The notes: a model not told the origin generated them from the sequence alone. Counted from the stretch's first letter, positions 13,710 through 21,872 are shown. The stretch is DNA of 32,640 nt from Gemmatimonadaceae bacterium (GCA_019694735.1 JAIBBJ010000007.1:1-32640), one strand, 5' to 3'. A program made the numbers and translations.

Positions 13710-15962
13710 TCAGGGCAGCCGCAGCGCCACCAGCTTGGTGTCGGACCCGGCGCCGACCGCGAAGACGATGTACTGCCTCCCCTTGTGGAGGAAGGTCATC
13801 GGTACGGCCGTGGTGCGCGCGGGGATCTCGACGGCGCCAACCTGCTCGCCGGTCCGCTTGTCCACCGCGAAGAGCATCGGCTTGGCGTTCGGGACGCCGC
13901 CCGAGCGGCCGGTGCCGTAGATGACGAGCGACTTCGTGGTGATGATCTGGGCCTGGCCGCCTGCCGGACGCGGCGGCAGCGTGACGCCTTCGAAGAGCGG
14001 GCTCGTGGTGCGCACCGGGATCCAGCCGCCGTTGGGGATCCACCAGCGCTTGTCCCCCGCGTTCATGTCGTAGGCGGTGATGCCGCCGAGCTGCTTCGGC
14101 TTGAGGATGCTGACGCCGCCGATCACCGAGCCGGCGCTGCGGCCCTCGAAGCCGCCCCCCCGCGCCTCCGGCGCGCGGTAGCCGGCGGGCGGCTCGAGGG
14201 CGCCGATGAGCCCGCAGTTGTCGCGCGGCGAGCTGTAGCGGAACTCGGAGCAGGGATCCTTCTGCAGCGTCATCGTCGAGAGGCCCGAGAGTGCGGCGAC
14301 GTAGATCATCCCCGTCTCCGGGTCCACGGCGGCGCCGCCGTCGATGTTCACGCCGCCCGACGCACCGGGCGCGTACCACGCGCAGCGCGTGCCGGTCGGG
14401 CTCGAGCCGTCGCTCGTGACCGCCGGGATGAAGTACGGGCCCATGCGGCACTTCCGCGCGAGCGCGAGCGCCGAGTCGCGGATGGCCGGGGTGTAGTCGA
14501 TGAGGTCGCTCTCCATCAGGCCCTGGTGCGCGTACGGCGCCGGGCGCGACGGGATGGGCTGGGTGGGCCAGCTGTGCTCGCCGGGCACGTCGCTCTGCAG
14601 CACCGGCGTCTCCGGCATCGGCCAGATCGGCTCGCCGGTCACGCGGTCGAAGGTGTAGAGCCAGCCCTGCTTGGTCCCCTGCGCGATGACGCGGCGGCGC
14701 TGCCCGTTCACGGTGACGTCCATGAGGTTGGGCGCCATCGGCGTGTCGTAGTCCCAGATATCGTGGTGCACCATCTGGAAGTGCCACTTCCGCTGGCCCG
14801 TGCGCGCGTCGAGCGCGACGAGCGAGTTGCCGTACAGGTTCGCGCCCGGGCGGTGACCGCCGTACTCGTCCATCAGCGGCATCCCGACCGGGATGTAGAC
14901 CATGTTGAGTTCGGGGTCGCCCGAGTAGGTCGCCCACGCGTCGTTCTTGCCCACGCCCTCGGTGCCGATGCGCGAGCCGCGCTCCCACGTCTCGGCGCCC
15001 GGCTCGCCGGGCTGCGGCACGAGGTTGAACTTCCAGATCTGCCGCCCGGTGCGCACATCGAAGCCGCGGACGAAGCCCGGGATGTTGCGGACGCGGATCG
15101 GGTAGTAGCCGTGGATGGACGAGTTCCCCACCACGACGACGTCATTGATGATGATCGGCGGCGAGCTGTTGGCGATCTGCCCGTTCACGGGGTCGATGCC
15201 GACGGTGCCGTCGGCGCCGACCTTCTTGACCGGATCCCAGGTCTCGCCGGGGCGCGCCCGGCGCGCCGGCGCGGCGTCGGAGATGATGAGCGGTCCCGAG
15301 TCGTCCACCGCGAGCGGCACGAGCGGGTAGCCGAGGCCGTCCATCAGGTCCACGACGCCGTCGCGGCCGAAGCGCGGGTCGGGGCGGCCGGTCCGCGCGT
15401 CGAGCGAGACCATGTGGTAGCCCGGCGTCACGACGAGCACGCGCTCCTCGCGCCCGTCGGTCCAGTAGGCGAGCCCGCGGCCGGCGAACTGGCGCGGCGC
15501 CTTCTGCCACCGGATCCCCTCCTCGAGCCGGTACATCCAGAGCGTCTCGCCCGTCTCCGGGTCGAGGGCCATCGCCACGCGGCGCGTGGACGCGACCGTG
15601 AAGAGGCGGCCGTTGGCGTAGAGCGGGGTCGTCCGGTAGTACTCGTCCGGGCCGAAGGCGCCGGCGTTCCACTGCCAGGCCACCGTGAGCGAGTCGAAGT
15701 TGCGCGCGTTGATCTGGTCGAGCGGCGAGTAGCGGGTGCTCCACGCGTCGCCGCCCCAGAAGCGCCACTCGCCGAAGGCGTTCCCGCGGACGAGGTTCGC
15801 GGTGACGGGGGCGCCGCCCCCGGGCGCGCTCGCCGGGCGCGCGGTGGCGCGGGCGGGCGGCGGGGGCGTCGCGGGGCGGGCCTGCGCCGGTGCTGCCGGG
15901 CGCGCCTGCGCCGCGAGCGCCGGCGCCACGGTGAGGAGGAGGGCCAGCTGCTTCAGGGTCAT
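13710..15962 (-). CDS. Periplasmic PQQ-dependent dehydrogenase
   Basis: A 750-residue quinoprotein. A signal peptide (residues 1-18) is followed by a Pro/Ala-rich linker (about 20-50). The eight-bladed propeller then starts with the GEWRFWGGDAWSTRYSPLDQIN block typical of membrane-type glucose/quinate dehydrogenases. VHHDIWDYDTP at about 398-408 matches the PQQ-contacting histidine region of that family. Repeated DARTG and DPETG tryptophan-docking turns mark the blades. It has no membrane anchor and no fused cytochrome domain; the partner cytochrome c is the next gene upstream. That gene's stop overlaps this ATG by four bases (ATGA). It oxidises an alcohol or sugar, substrate unknown. PQQ synthesis genes are not in the window. 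Confidence 0.93.
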   Translation of the reverse strand: MTLKQLALLLTVAPALAAQARPAAPAQARPATPPPPARATARPASAPGGGAPVTANLVRGNAFGEWRFWGGDAWSTRYSPLDQINARNFDSLTVAWQWNAGAFGPDEYYRTTPLYANGRLFTVASTRRVAMALDPETGETLWMYRLEEGIRWQKAPRQFAGRGLAYWTDGREERVLVVTPGYHMVSLDARTGRPDPRFGRDGVVDLMDGLGYPLVPLAVDDSGPLIISDAAPARRARPGETWDPVKKVGADGTVGIDPVNGQIANSSPPIIINDVVVVGNSSIHGYYPIRVRNIPGFVRGFDVRTGRQIWKFNLVPQPGEPGAETWERGSRIGTEGVGKNDAWATYSGDPELNMVYIPVGMPLMDEYGGHRPGANLYGNSLVALDARTGQRKWHFQMVHHDIWDYDTPMAPNLMDVTVNGQRRRVIAQGTKQGWLYTFDRVTGEPIWPMPETPVLQSDVPGEHSWPTQPIPSRPAPYAHQGLMESDLIDYTPAIRDSALALARKCRMGPYFIPAVTSDGSSPTGTRCAWYAPGASGGVNIDGGAAVDPETGMIYVAALSGLSTMTLQKDPCSEFRYSSPRDNCGLIGALEPPAGYRAPEARGGGFEGRSAGSVIGGVSILKPKQLGGITAYDMNAGDKRWWIPNGGWIPVRTTSPLFEGVTLPPRPAGGQAQIITTKSLVIYGTGRSGGVPNAKPMLFAVDKRTGEQVGAVEIPARTTAVPMTFLHKGRQYIVFAVGAGSDTKLVALRLP

Positions 15963-16378
15963 CGCCGTGGTCCGGTGGAGGTGGGGGCGGAACGGACGGA
16001 ATCGAAGCGGATGCGCGCGAGCGCGGCCTGGTCGGCCGGGAGCGCGGTGGCGCCGGCGGGCATGCCGTTCGCGCGCATGAGGAACGCGATCGCGCTGGCG
16101 ACCTCGTCCTCCGAGAGCGAGCCCGGGTCGGACTTGGGCATCTCGTTCATGGTGTACTCGAAGAGCTGGCCGAGGTCGCGGCCCATCCACTTGGCCTTGA
16201 AGTTCGGGCCGTTGTGGGGCTGGTGGCAGCTCTGGCAGCGCATCACCCAGAGGTCCTTCCCCGCGTCGGCCTGCTGCGGCGTGTAGACGCCGTCGGCGGT
16301 GGTGCGAGGGGCTTGCTGGGTGGCGGCGATCGCGGTGGCGACGCCGAGGGGGAGCAGGGCGAGGAGACGGAGCGGCAC
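15959..16378 (-). CDS. Secreted monoheme cytochrome c (module B)
   Basis: A 139-residue exported cytochrome c. The haem site is CQSCH, and candidate distal methionines are in NEMPKSDPG and NGMPAG. It is paralogous to the cytochrome at 8609-9019 (shared FKAKW, MP-SDPGSL, NGMP-G-T-LP-D-A-LA). No ATG opens the signal peptide; GTG at 16376-16378 gives VPLRLLALLPLGVATAIAA, which is a good one, but no Shine-Dalgarno precedes it. It overlaps the PQQ dehydrogenase start, so it is probably its electron acceptor, passing electrons towards an oxidase. Confidence 0.9.
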   Translation of the reverse strand: MPLRLLALLPLGVATAIAATQQAPRTTADGVYTPQQADAGKDLWVMRCQSCHQPHNGPNFKAKWMGRDLGQLFEYTMNEMPKSDPGSLSEDEVASAIAFLMRANGMPAGATALPADQAALARIRFDSVRSAPTSTGPRR

Positions 16379-16422
16379 GACGGGGCGGGGGGTGCGAGAT
16401 GCGGAGACGGGCGGGGCGGTCG

Positions 16423-17757
16423 TCAGGGGGCGGGGCCGGGACCCTCGACCCGCCGGAGAATGTGCCGCAGCGCGAGGGCCGCGGCCAGCGCGACGGTGAG
16501 CAGGAGGGCGGAGCGCACGGCGGCGAGGGCGAACACGGCGTCCATCGCCGGCCACCCCACCCGGCCGCGCCACTCGGCCAGGGTCGCGGCGCGCGCGGTC
16601 ATCCAGTGCCACGCCGTGTGCGCCACGAGCACCGAGCCGACGAGGGTCACCACCCGCTCGCGCCCGCCGCCCACGTAGCGGTGGAGGAGGCCCAGCAGCG
16701 GCAGGGCGAGCGCGAGCACCAGCAGCTGGCCCGCCTCGACGCCGAGGTTGAACGACGCGAGCGCCATCACGAGGTGGCCGCCGGCGAACTGCAGGCGGTC
16801 GGCGAGGGCGAACGAGAAGCCGAAGCCGTGCACGAGCCCGAAGGCGAAGGCGATCGCCCACCGCCGCTCCAGCCGCTCGGCGGGGAGCACCACGTTCTCG
16901 ATCGTGAGCCAGACGATGGAGGCCGCGATCAGCACCTCCACCAGCGGCGGGAACCAGCCGGCGGACGGCGCGAGGCCGAGCGCCGACGCACCGAGCGTGA
17001 TGGAATGCGCCACCGTGAACGCGGTGACGATCGCGACCAGCGACCGCCAGCGGCGCACCGGCAGCACGAGGCACAGCACGAAGAGCAGGTGGTCGATGCC
17101 GCCGAGGATATGGCGGAAGCCCTCGACCGCGAACTGGCGCGCGGCGTCGGTCCAGCGCGGCTCGAGTGCGATGCGGTCGGGGTTCCCCTCGTAGATGAGG
17201 AGCCGGTCGCGGCCGTCGGCGCCGATGAGGTGCAGTACGGTACTGGTGCGGAGCCCGAGGTGCGCGAGCCGCGGATGGAGGACGAGGCGGGCTCCCGGGC
17301 GGGGGAGCGCGACCTCGAGGCGCACGTCGAGCAGCGCGCTGCGCCACTGGAGCCCCGGGACCGAGTCGAGGAGCGGGGCCTCGAAGTGCGCGCGCGCGGC
17401 GTCCCACGCCTCGAAACTCCGGTCGTTCGGCAGGGCGATGCGGGCGTCCGCCACCCGCAGCGCGCCGAGCGGGACGCCGTCGGCGTCGAGCGTGAGGTAG
17501 TCGGCGACCCAGAGCTGGGCGGCCTCGGGGAGGAGTGCGCGCAGGCGCACGAGGTCGAGCGACCCGTCGGCGGTGAGCGGGAAGTCGAGGTCGCGCATCG
17601 CCTCGAGCGGCACACGCACGAGCAGCTCGGCGCGCGGGCCCTCGGCGCGCACGAAGCCGAGCACGGCGACGCGCGCCGGGATCTCGTGCGCGACGAGCGG
17701 GGTCGGGACGGCGAGCGCCAGCGCCAGGGCGCCGGCGAGGATTCGTCTCTGGTGCAT
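16423..17757 (-). CDS. HupE/UreJ-like membrane protein
   Basis: A 444-residue protein with a signal peptide (1-24, ending VAHE). A periplasmic domain of about 180 residues follows. The C-terminal membrane part begins with the family signature FRHILGGIDHLLFVL (about 214-228). Six or seven further segments follow, with conserved histidines in FTVAHSITL, FGLVHGFGFSF and HTAWHWM. Related HupE/UreJ proteins are metal transporters (nickel, possibly cobalt). This two-domain form is widespread and its cargo is unknown. It is 44 bp upstream of the cytochrome c and PQQ genes, so it could serve the redox module. Alternative ATG at 17776-17778 would add seven residues. The start at 17757 gives the cleaner signal peptide. 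Confidence 0.85.
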   Translation of the reverse strand: MHQRRILAGALALALAVPTPLVAHEIPARVAVLGFVRAEGPRAELLVRVPLEAMRDLDFPLTADGSLDLVRLRALLPEAAQLWVADYLTLDADGVPLGALRVADARIALPNDRSFEAWDAARAHFEAPLLDSVPGLQWRSALLDVRLEVALPRPGARLVLHPRLAHLGLRTSTVLHLIGADGRDRLLIYEGNPDRIALEPRWTDAARQFAVEGFRHILGGIDHLLFVLCLVLPVRRWRSLVAIVTAFTVAHSITLGASALGLAPSAGWFPPLVEVLIAASIVWLTIENVVLPAERLERRWAIAFAFGLVHGFGFSFALADRLQFAGGHLVMALASFNLGVEAGQLLVLALALPLLGLLHRYVGGGRERVVTLVGSVLVAHTAWHWMTARAATLAEWRGRVGWPAMDAVFALAAVRSALLLTVALAAALALRHILRRVEGPGPAP

Positions 17758-17825
17758 CACGGCTCGGAGATATAGCATTTCCCGCGGTCGGGCACACGAC
17801 CTCCCCCCACTCCGCGGAGCGGACG

Positions 17826-19016
17826 ATGGCGCGCACGGGTACGCTGGTCACGGTCACGGTGTTGGCGGCGGTCGGGCTCTCGCTCGGGTGGGGCCAGCGT
17901 GAGCTCGAGGCGAAGCTGGAGCGCCAGGTGCAGGCGCCGTTCTTCGAGGTCGACCCGCTCTGGCCGAAGCCGCTGCCCAATGGCTGGCTGCTCGGGATGG
18001 TGATCGGGGTCGGCGTGGACGCGAACGACCACGTGTTCATCGTGCACCGCGGCGCCGCGACCCTGAACGCGCGCACCGAGGGCGGCTATCCGCTGGTCGG
18101 GCCCTGCTGCAGTGCCGCGCCGCCGGTCCTGGAGTTCGACCCCGAGGGCAACCTCGTGCGCGCGTGGGGCGGCCCCGGTGAGGGGTACACCTGGCCGGGG
18201 TCCAACCACGGCATCACGATCGACCCGCTCGGCAACGTGTGGATCGGCGGCAACGGGGCCCGCGACTCGGTGAACGCGGCGGACTCGCACATCCTCAAGT
18301 TCACGCACGACGGGAAGTTCCTGCAGCAGATCGGCGTCCCGGGGCGGCCGGCGAACTCGCGGTCCATGGACTCGTTCGGCCGCGTCGCGAAGATCAGCTT
18401 CGATGCGGCCGCCAACGAGGCGTACGTCGCCGACGGCTACGGGAACAAGCGGGTCGCGGTGCTCGACATCGCGACCGGGGCGATCAAGCGCTACTGGGGC
18501 GCGTACGGCAACGCGCCGAGCGACTCGAACTACGGGCCGTACGACCCCGCGAAGCCGCCCATCCCGCAGTTCCGCAACCCGGTGCACTGTGCCGAACCGA
18601 CTGCGGACGGGCTCGTGTACGTCTGCGACCGCCCGAACGACCGCATCCAGGTCTTCACCAAGGCGGGGGCGTTCGTGAAGGAGGTGCAGGTCGCGCCGCT
18701 GACCCGCGGCGACGGGTCGGTGTGGGACATCGCGTTCTCGCGCGACCCGGAACAGAAGTACCTCTATCTCGCCGACGGCAAGAACGAGCGGGTGTACGTG
18801 ATGGACCGTCGCTCGCTGGAGATCCTCACGATGTTCGGCGACGGCGGCCGTCAGCCCGGCCAGTTCTTCGCGGTGCACTCGATCGCGACCGACTCGCGGG
18901 GGAACATCTTCACGACCGAGACCTATGAAGGGAAGCGCGTGCAGCGCTTCGTCTACAAGGGGATCCGCCCGGTGTCGCGCCGCGACCAGGGCGCCCCGTG
19001 GCCGGGCCGCAACTGA
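17826..19016 (+). CDS. NHL-repeat propeller, amidating-lyase-like (module B)
   Basis: A 396-residue protein with an N-terminal hydrophobic segment (6-22) that is a signal or anchor, then a linker rich in charged residues. NHL blades follow: NHGITIDPLGNVWIGG, ADSHILKFTHDGKFL, NEAYVADGYGNKRV, DGLVYVCDRPNDRIQVF and HSIATDSRGNIFTTE. The set resembles bacterial relatives of peptidyl-alpha-hydroxyglycine amidating lyase, but the lyase activity is not established here. An unusual vicinal cysteine pair, C94-C95 in VGPCCSA, sits near the first blade. GGAG at 17816-17819 supports the ATG. It is 68 bp from the divergent HupE-like start, and coupled (TGATG) to the next gene. Confidence 0.87.
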   Translation: MARTGTLVTVTVLAAVGLSLGWGQRELEAKLERQVQAPFFEVDPLWPKPLPNGWLLGMVIGVGVDANDHVFIVHRGAATLNARTEGGYPLVGPCCSAAPPVLEFDPEGNLVRAWGGPGEGYTWPGSNHGITIDPLGNVWIGGNGARDSVNAADSHILKFTHDGKFLQQIGVPGRPANSRSMDSFGRVAKISFDAAANEAYVADGYGNKRVAVLDIATGAIKRYWGAYGNAPSDSNYGPYDPAKPPIPQFRNPVHCAEPTADGLVYVCDRPNDRIQVFTKAGAFVKEVQVAPLTRGDGSVWDIAFSRDPEQKYLYLADGKNERVYVMDRRSLEILTMFGDGGRQPGQFFAVHSIATDSRGNIFTTETYEGKRVQRFVYKGIRPVSRRDQGAPWPGRN

Positions 19017-19324
19017 TGGCGCCCGACTTCCTCAACCGCCGCAGCGGGGAACGCCGCATGGAGCCGGATCGTCGCGAGGTGGAGGTGCGGCTCGGCGGGC
19101 GCCGCGTCGCGGATCGCCGGGGCGACGACCGGCGCCGCACGGAGCGCCGGTCGCGCCAGTGGACGAGCTGGGTGGCCGCGGGCGGCGTGTACCAGGAGCC
19201 CGGGATGCCCGGCGCCGAGCGGCGGGTGGAGGAGCGCCGGCATGACGAGCGACGCGGCGGCGACCGACGTCTGACCGAGCGGCGGGGGTGGCACCGCCGC
19301 TCCGGCCCGCGCCGCGCCTTCTGA
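19016..19324 (+). CDS. Arg-Arg pentad-repeat small protein
   Basis: A 102-residue, extremely basic protein: I count 31 arginines, mostly in RR pairs preceded by Asp or Glu. From residue 19 on, every RR pair falls in the same five-residue register. Residues 26-45 hold four tandem pentads (LGGRR, VADRR, GDDRR, RTERR). Residues 66-100 hold seven (GAERR, VEERR, HDERR, GGDRR, LTERR, GWHRR, SGPRR). The linker between them is 20 residues (four pentads' worth), so register is kept. No known domain is recognised. The mixed acidic/basic pattern suggests nucleic-acid, polyphosphate or membrane-surface binding, but this is a guess. The ATG overlaps the propeller stop (TGATG), which argues for real expression. 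Confidence 0.75.
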   Translation: MAPDFLNRRSGERRMEPDRREVEVRLGGRRVADRRGDDRRRTERRSRQWTSWVAAGGVYQEPGMPGAERRVEERRHDERRGGDRRLTERRGWHRRSGPRRAF

Positions 19325-19335
19325 GTGCGCGGCGC

Positions 19336-19722
19336 ATGACGGACTCCATCCCGGTCGCCGGCACCGCCGCGCGGCGCACGGCCCTCGTGTGGATGCTCTA
19401 CACGGGCGGCCTCGGCCTCACGCTGAACGTCGCGCCGAACGCGCTGCTGCCGCTCTTCGGCCTGCCGCCCGCCCAGGAGGTCTGGGTCCGCGTCGTCGGG
19501 ATGTTCCTGCTCTTCATCGCCTGGCAGAACTTCGCGGCGTGGCGGAGCGGCAATGCCGAGCTGCTCCGCCTCAGCTACCAGATCCGCCTCACCGTGCCGC
19601 TCTTCTTCGGCGCGTACGTGGCGCTGGGACTCGCCCCGGCGATCCTGCTGATGTTCGCCGCGGTGGACGTGGCCGCCGCGCTCTGGACGCGGGCGGCGCT
19701 GGCGCGCGAGGGCCTCGCCTGA
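19336..19722 (+). CDS. Small multi-pass membrane protein
   Basis: A 128-residue hydrophobic protein with probable segments at about 17-36, 47-68 and 84-118 (the last possibly two). Short charged loops include WRSGNAELLR. The N-terminus is polar (MTDSIPVAGTAARR). I do not recognise a family. It is 11 bp after the Arg-rich gene in the same run and ends at a perfect palindrome, so it closes the propeller/Arg-pentad operon. A start 48 bases upstream is possible but would overlap the preceding gene. Confidence 0.72.
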   Translation: MTDSIPVAGTAARRTALVWMLYTGGLGLTLNVAPNALLPLFGLPPAQEVWVRVVGMFLLFIAWQNFAAWRSGNAELLRLSYQIRLTVPLFFGAYVALGLAPAILLMFAAVDVAAALWTRAALAREGLA

Positions 19723-19728
19723 CCCAGC

Positions 19729-19756
19729 GGCGGGGGCGGCGCGCGCCGCCCCCGCC
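19729..19756. terminator. Bidirectional palindromic terminator
   Basis: A perfect 28-base palindrome: GGCGGGGGCGGCGC (19729-19742) and its complement (19743-19756). It folds as a 12-bp stem with a GCGC loop, between convergent stops 19722 (plus) and 19762 (minus). No T-tract follows. Confidence 0.75.
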
Positions 19757-19761
19757 CGTGC

Positions 19762-20814
19762 TCAGGGCTCGATCGCCGTGCGCAGCGGGGCCGTCCACGC
19801 CTCGAGCGCGTCGAGCACCCCGTTCACCGCGTCGGCCTCGAGCGGTACGGTCCGCACCACCACGTCGCGCAGGTCGAGCCGTCCGGTGCGCGCGAGCTCC
19901 AGCAACAGCGGCAACTCGGCGAGCAGATGGTCGTTGGAGCCGATCAGCTCGGCTTCCGGTCCGAGGAGCTCGCGGTACGAGTCGAGTTCCATCGGTGTGC
20001 GCGAGAGGCCGGCGATCACCGCGCGCCCGTGGACGGCGCACATCTGCAGGGCCTGCCGCATCGTGCGCGGGGAGCCGACCAGCTCCAGCACCACGTCGCA
20101 ACCGCGGCCGCCGGTGGCGGCCCGCAGCCCGGCGACGGCGTCGGGTGCGTCGGTCCCGTCCGCGTCCGGCCGTGCGGCGCGGATCGGCACCGCGCCGTGA
20201 CGCGTCGCGGCCGCCAGCTTGGACTCGTCGAAGTCCACGGCGAACACCTCGAGCGCGCCGAGCGCGCGCGCCAGCTGCACCGCCGAGATGCCGAGCCCGC
20301 CGATACCGATGACCGCCACCGTCTCCCCCGGCGCGAGGCGGCCGCGTCGCAGCGCGTGCAGCGAGGTCGCGCTGGAGCACATCAGCGCGGCGCCGTGCGC
20401 GAACGGCACCTCGTCCGGCAGCGGCACCGCGTTCCGCGCCGGCACGACGATGTACTCCGCCTGGCCCCCGTCGCGGTGGTGCCCGATCATCGCGCCGCTG
20501 GTGCAGTACTGCTCGCGGCCGGCCACGCAGTGCGCGCAGTGGCCGCAGGTGACGAGATAGTGGAGGCAGACGCGCGTGCCGACCCCGGGACTCGTGACGC
20601 CGGGGCCGAGCGCCGCGACCTCGCCGGCCACCTCGTGGCCGAGGGTGATCGGCGCGCGCAGCGAGGCGGAGCGGCCGGCGCGGTAGTGGGCATCGGAGTG
20701 GCAGATGCCCGTCGCGCGCACCCGCACGAGCACCTCGCCTGGACCGGGCTCCGGCACCGGCAGGTCCCGCGCGACGAGCGGCGCGCCGACCGCCTCGAGC
20801 CGGAGGGCGCGCAT
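19762..20814 (-). CDS. Zinc-dependent alcohol dehydrogenase (MDR family)
   Basis: A 350-residue medium-chain dehydrogenase. The catalytic-zinc ligands are C in TGICHSDAHY and the GHEVAGEV histidine-glutamate pair. The structural-zinc lobe has four cysteines in CGHCAHCVAGREQYC. The NAD(P) Rossmann motif is VIGIGGLGISAVQLA, followed by an acidic FAVDFDESK, which favours NAD. It oxidises an alcohol or reduces an aldehyde; substrate is not deducible. It is 14 bp downstream of the lycopene-cyclase-like gene on the same strand, so probably cotranscribed with it, and may act on a terpenoid or carotenoid alcohol. The ATG at 20812-20814 is the natural start. Confidence 0.93.
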   Translation of the reverse strand: MRALRLEAVGAPLVARDLPVPEPGPGEVLVRVRATGICHSDAHYRAGRSASLRAPITLGHEVAGEVAALGPGVTSPGVGTRVCLHYLVTCGHCAHCVAGREQYCTSGAMIGHHRDGGQAEYIVVPARNAVPLPDEVPFAHGAALMCSSATSLHALRRGRLAPGETVAVIGIGGLGISAVQLARALGALEVFAVDFDESKLAAATRHGAVPIRAARPDADGTDAPDAVAGLRAATGGRGCDVVLELVGSPRTMRQALQMCAVHGRAVIAGLSRTPMELDSYRELLGPEAELIGSNDHLLAELPLLLELARTGRLDLRDVVVRTVPLEADAVNGVLDALEAWTAPLRTAIEP

Positions 20815-20828
20815 GCGGGTCGGCGGGC

Positions 20829-21806
20829 TCACGAGGCCCGGTCCGGCGCGCCGAGCAGGGCGTGGCGCACCGGCCGCTCCATGTGGAAGAACACGCGGAA
20901 GAGCTCGAACGCGATGATGCAGTCCCACGCGATCACGAGCCAGAGCAGCACCGCCTCCGCCGGGAGGTCCGCCCACGCGACCACGCGCAGCCCCAGCATC
21001 TGCTCGTGCTTGTAGTTCCACCAGTCGTACGGCACCCCGAGCGTGGCCTCCCAGATGAGGGAGACGAGGAGCAGGACGCCGAAGGCGAAGCCGAAGGCGC
21101 GCCAGTTCACGAAGTCCCGGATGGGGCGCAGGAAGAGGAAGGTCGGCAGGAAGCCGAGCGTCATCTCGAACAGGAAGTAGCCGGGGAAGCCGTCGGGATG
21201 CGGGCCGAGGCGCTTGACCGCGAAGCCGAGTCCGAGCAGCACGAGCCATGTCGCGAGCGCGCCCCACGAGAGATGGATGAGCTTCGGCACGGCCCGGGAC
21301 CGTTCCCGGTGCGCGTCCGGGTCGTAGTCGGCCAGCCACTCGTCGTTCGCCCAGAGGTAGACGGCGATCACGAAGAGGGACCCGAGGATGTAGAACGCGA
21401 ACTCCTCGACCGGCAGGTAGGCCGGGGCCCAGGCGAGGGTGGACCAGTCCCAGGCCGGGAGGCGGATGCCGAGCGTGGCGCCCGGGTTCTTGAAGGTGAA
21501 GAACGCGTGCCCGAAGACCGTGTCGAGCAGGAACCCGATGAGTGCGATCGCCCCGGCGGACCAGAGCAGCGCCCGCCGGTGCACGTTGGGGCGGTGCGCC
21601 CGCATGTGGAGGGCGGTCAGCACGAGGACCGGGAAGAGGAAGAGCAGCAGGGAGACCGTGTAGCCGTACGGTGAGACGTCCACCGTGTGCGACGCGTCCG
21701 CGGGCTTCGCCCGCACGGTCGCGAGCGTGAGAATCGCGGGAAGGCCGATGACCAGCACCATCGCGAGGAGGGCGCGGATGTCGCGTTCGGGGTCGGTCTT
21801 GCGCAT
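20829..21806 (-). CDS. Lycopene-cyclase-domain-like membrane protein
   Basis: A 325-residue polytopic membrane protein with about seven or eight segments. Two similar halves carry the hallmark of heterodimeric/fused lycopene cyclases (CrtYc/CrtYd): LPVEEFAFYIL at 131-141 and LPAEAVLLWLV at 281-291. Each follows a helix with an acidic or tryptophan-rich end (GFLLDTVFGHAFF; SLIWEATLGVPYDWW). Known members cyclise acyclic carotenoid ends without redox change; relatives act on other isoprenoids. The second half keeps only one acidic residue of the PxE(E) motif. The neighbours are an alcohol dehydrogenase downstream and, across the cyclase receptor, CruF- and CrtC-like genes. The fold assignment rests on motifs and topology alone. 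Confidence 0.6.
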   Translation of the reverse strand: MRKTDPERDIRALLAMVLVIGLPAILTLATVRAKPADASHTVDVSPYGYTVSLLLFLFPVLVLTALHMRAHRPNVHRRALLWSAGAIALIGFLLDTVFGHAFFTFKNPGATLGIRLPAWDWSTLAWAPAYLPVEEFAFYILGSLFVIAVYLWANDEWLADYDPDAHRERSRAVPKLIHLSWGALATWLVLLGLGFAVKRLGPHPDGFPGYFLFEMTLGFLPTFLFLRPIRDFVNWRAFGFAFGVLLLVSLIWEATLGVPYDWWNYKHEQMLGLRVVAWADLPAEAVLLWLVIAWDCIIAFELFRVFFHMERPVRHALLGAPDRAS

Positions 21807-21872
21807 CGGGGGCGGCGGGCGGGCGTGGGGAGTCGAGCGGACGCAGGGGGGCGCCACTATCTTAGCGTCTGC

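Noticed and set aside
21687-21872. An upstream ATG for the cyclase receptor
   Set aside because: The added residues are Arg/Gly-rich and antisense to the divergent gene's start. GTG at 21873 begins right before a plausible N-terminus and TM helix.
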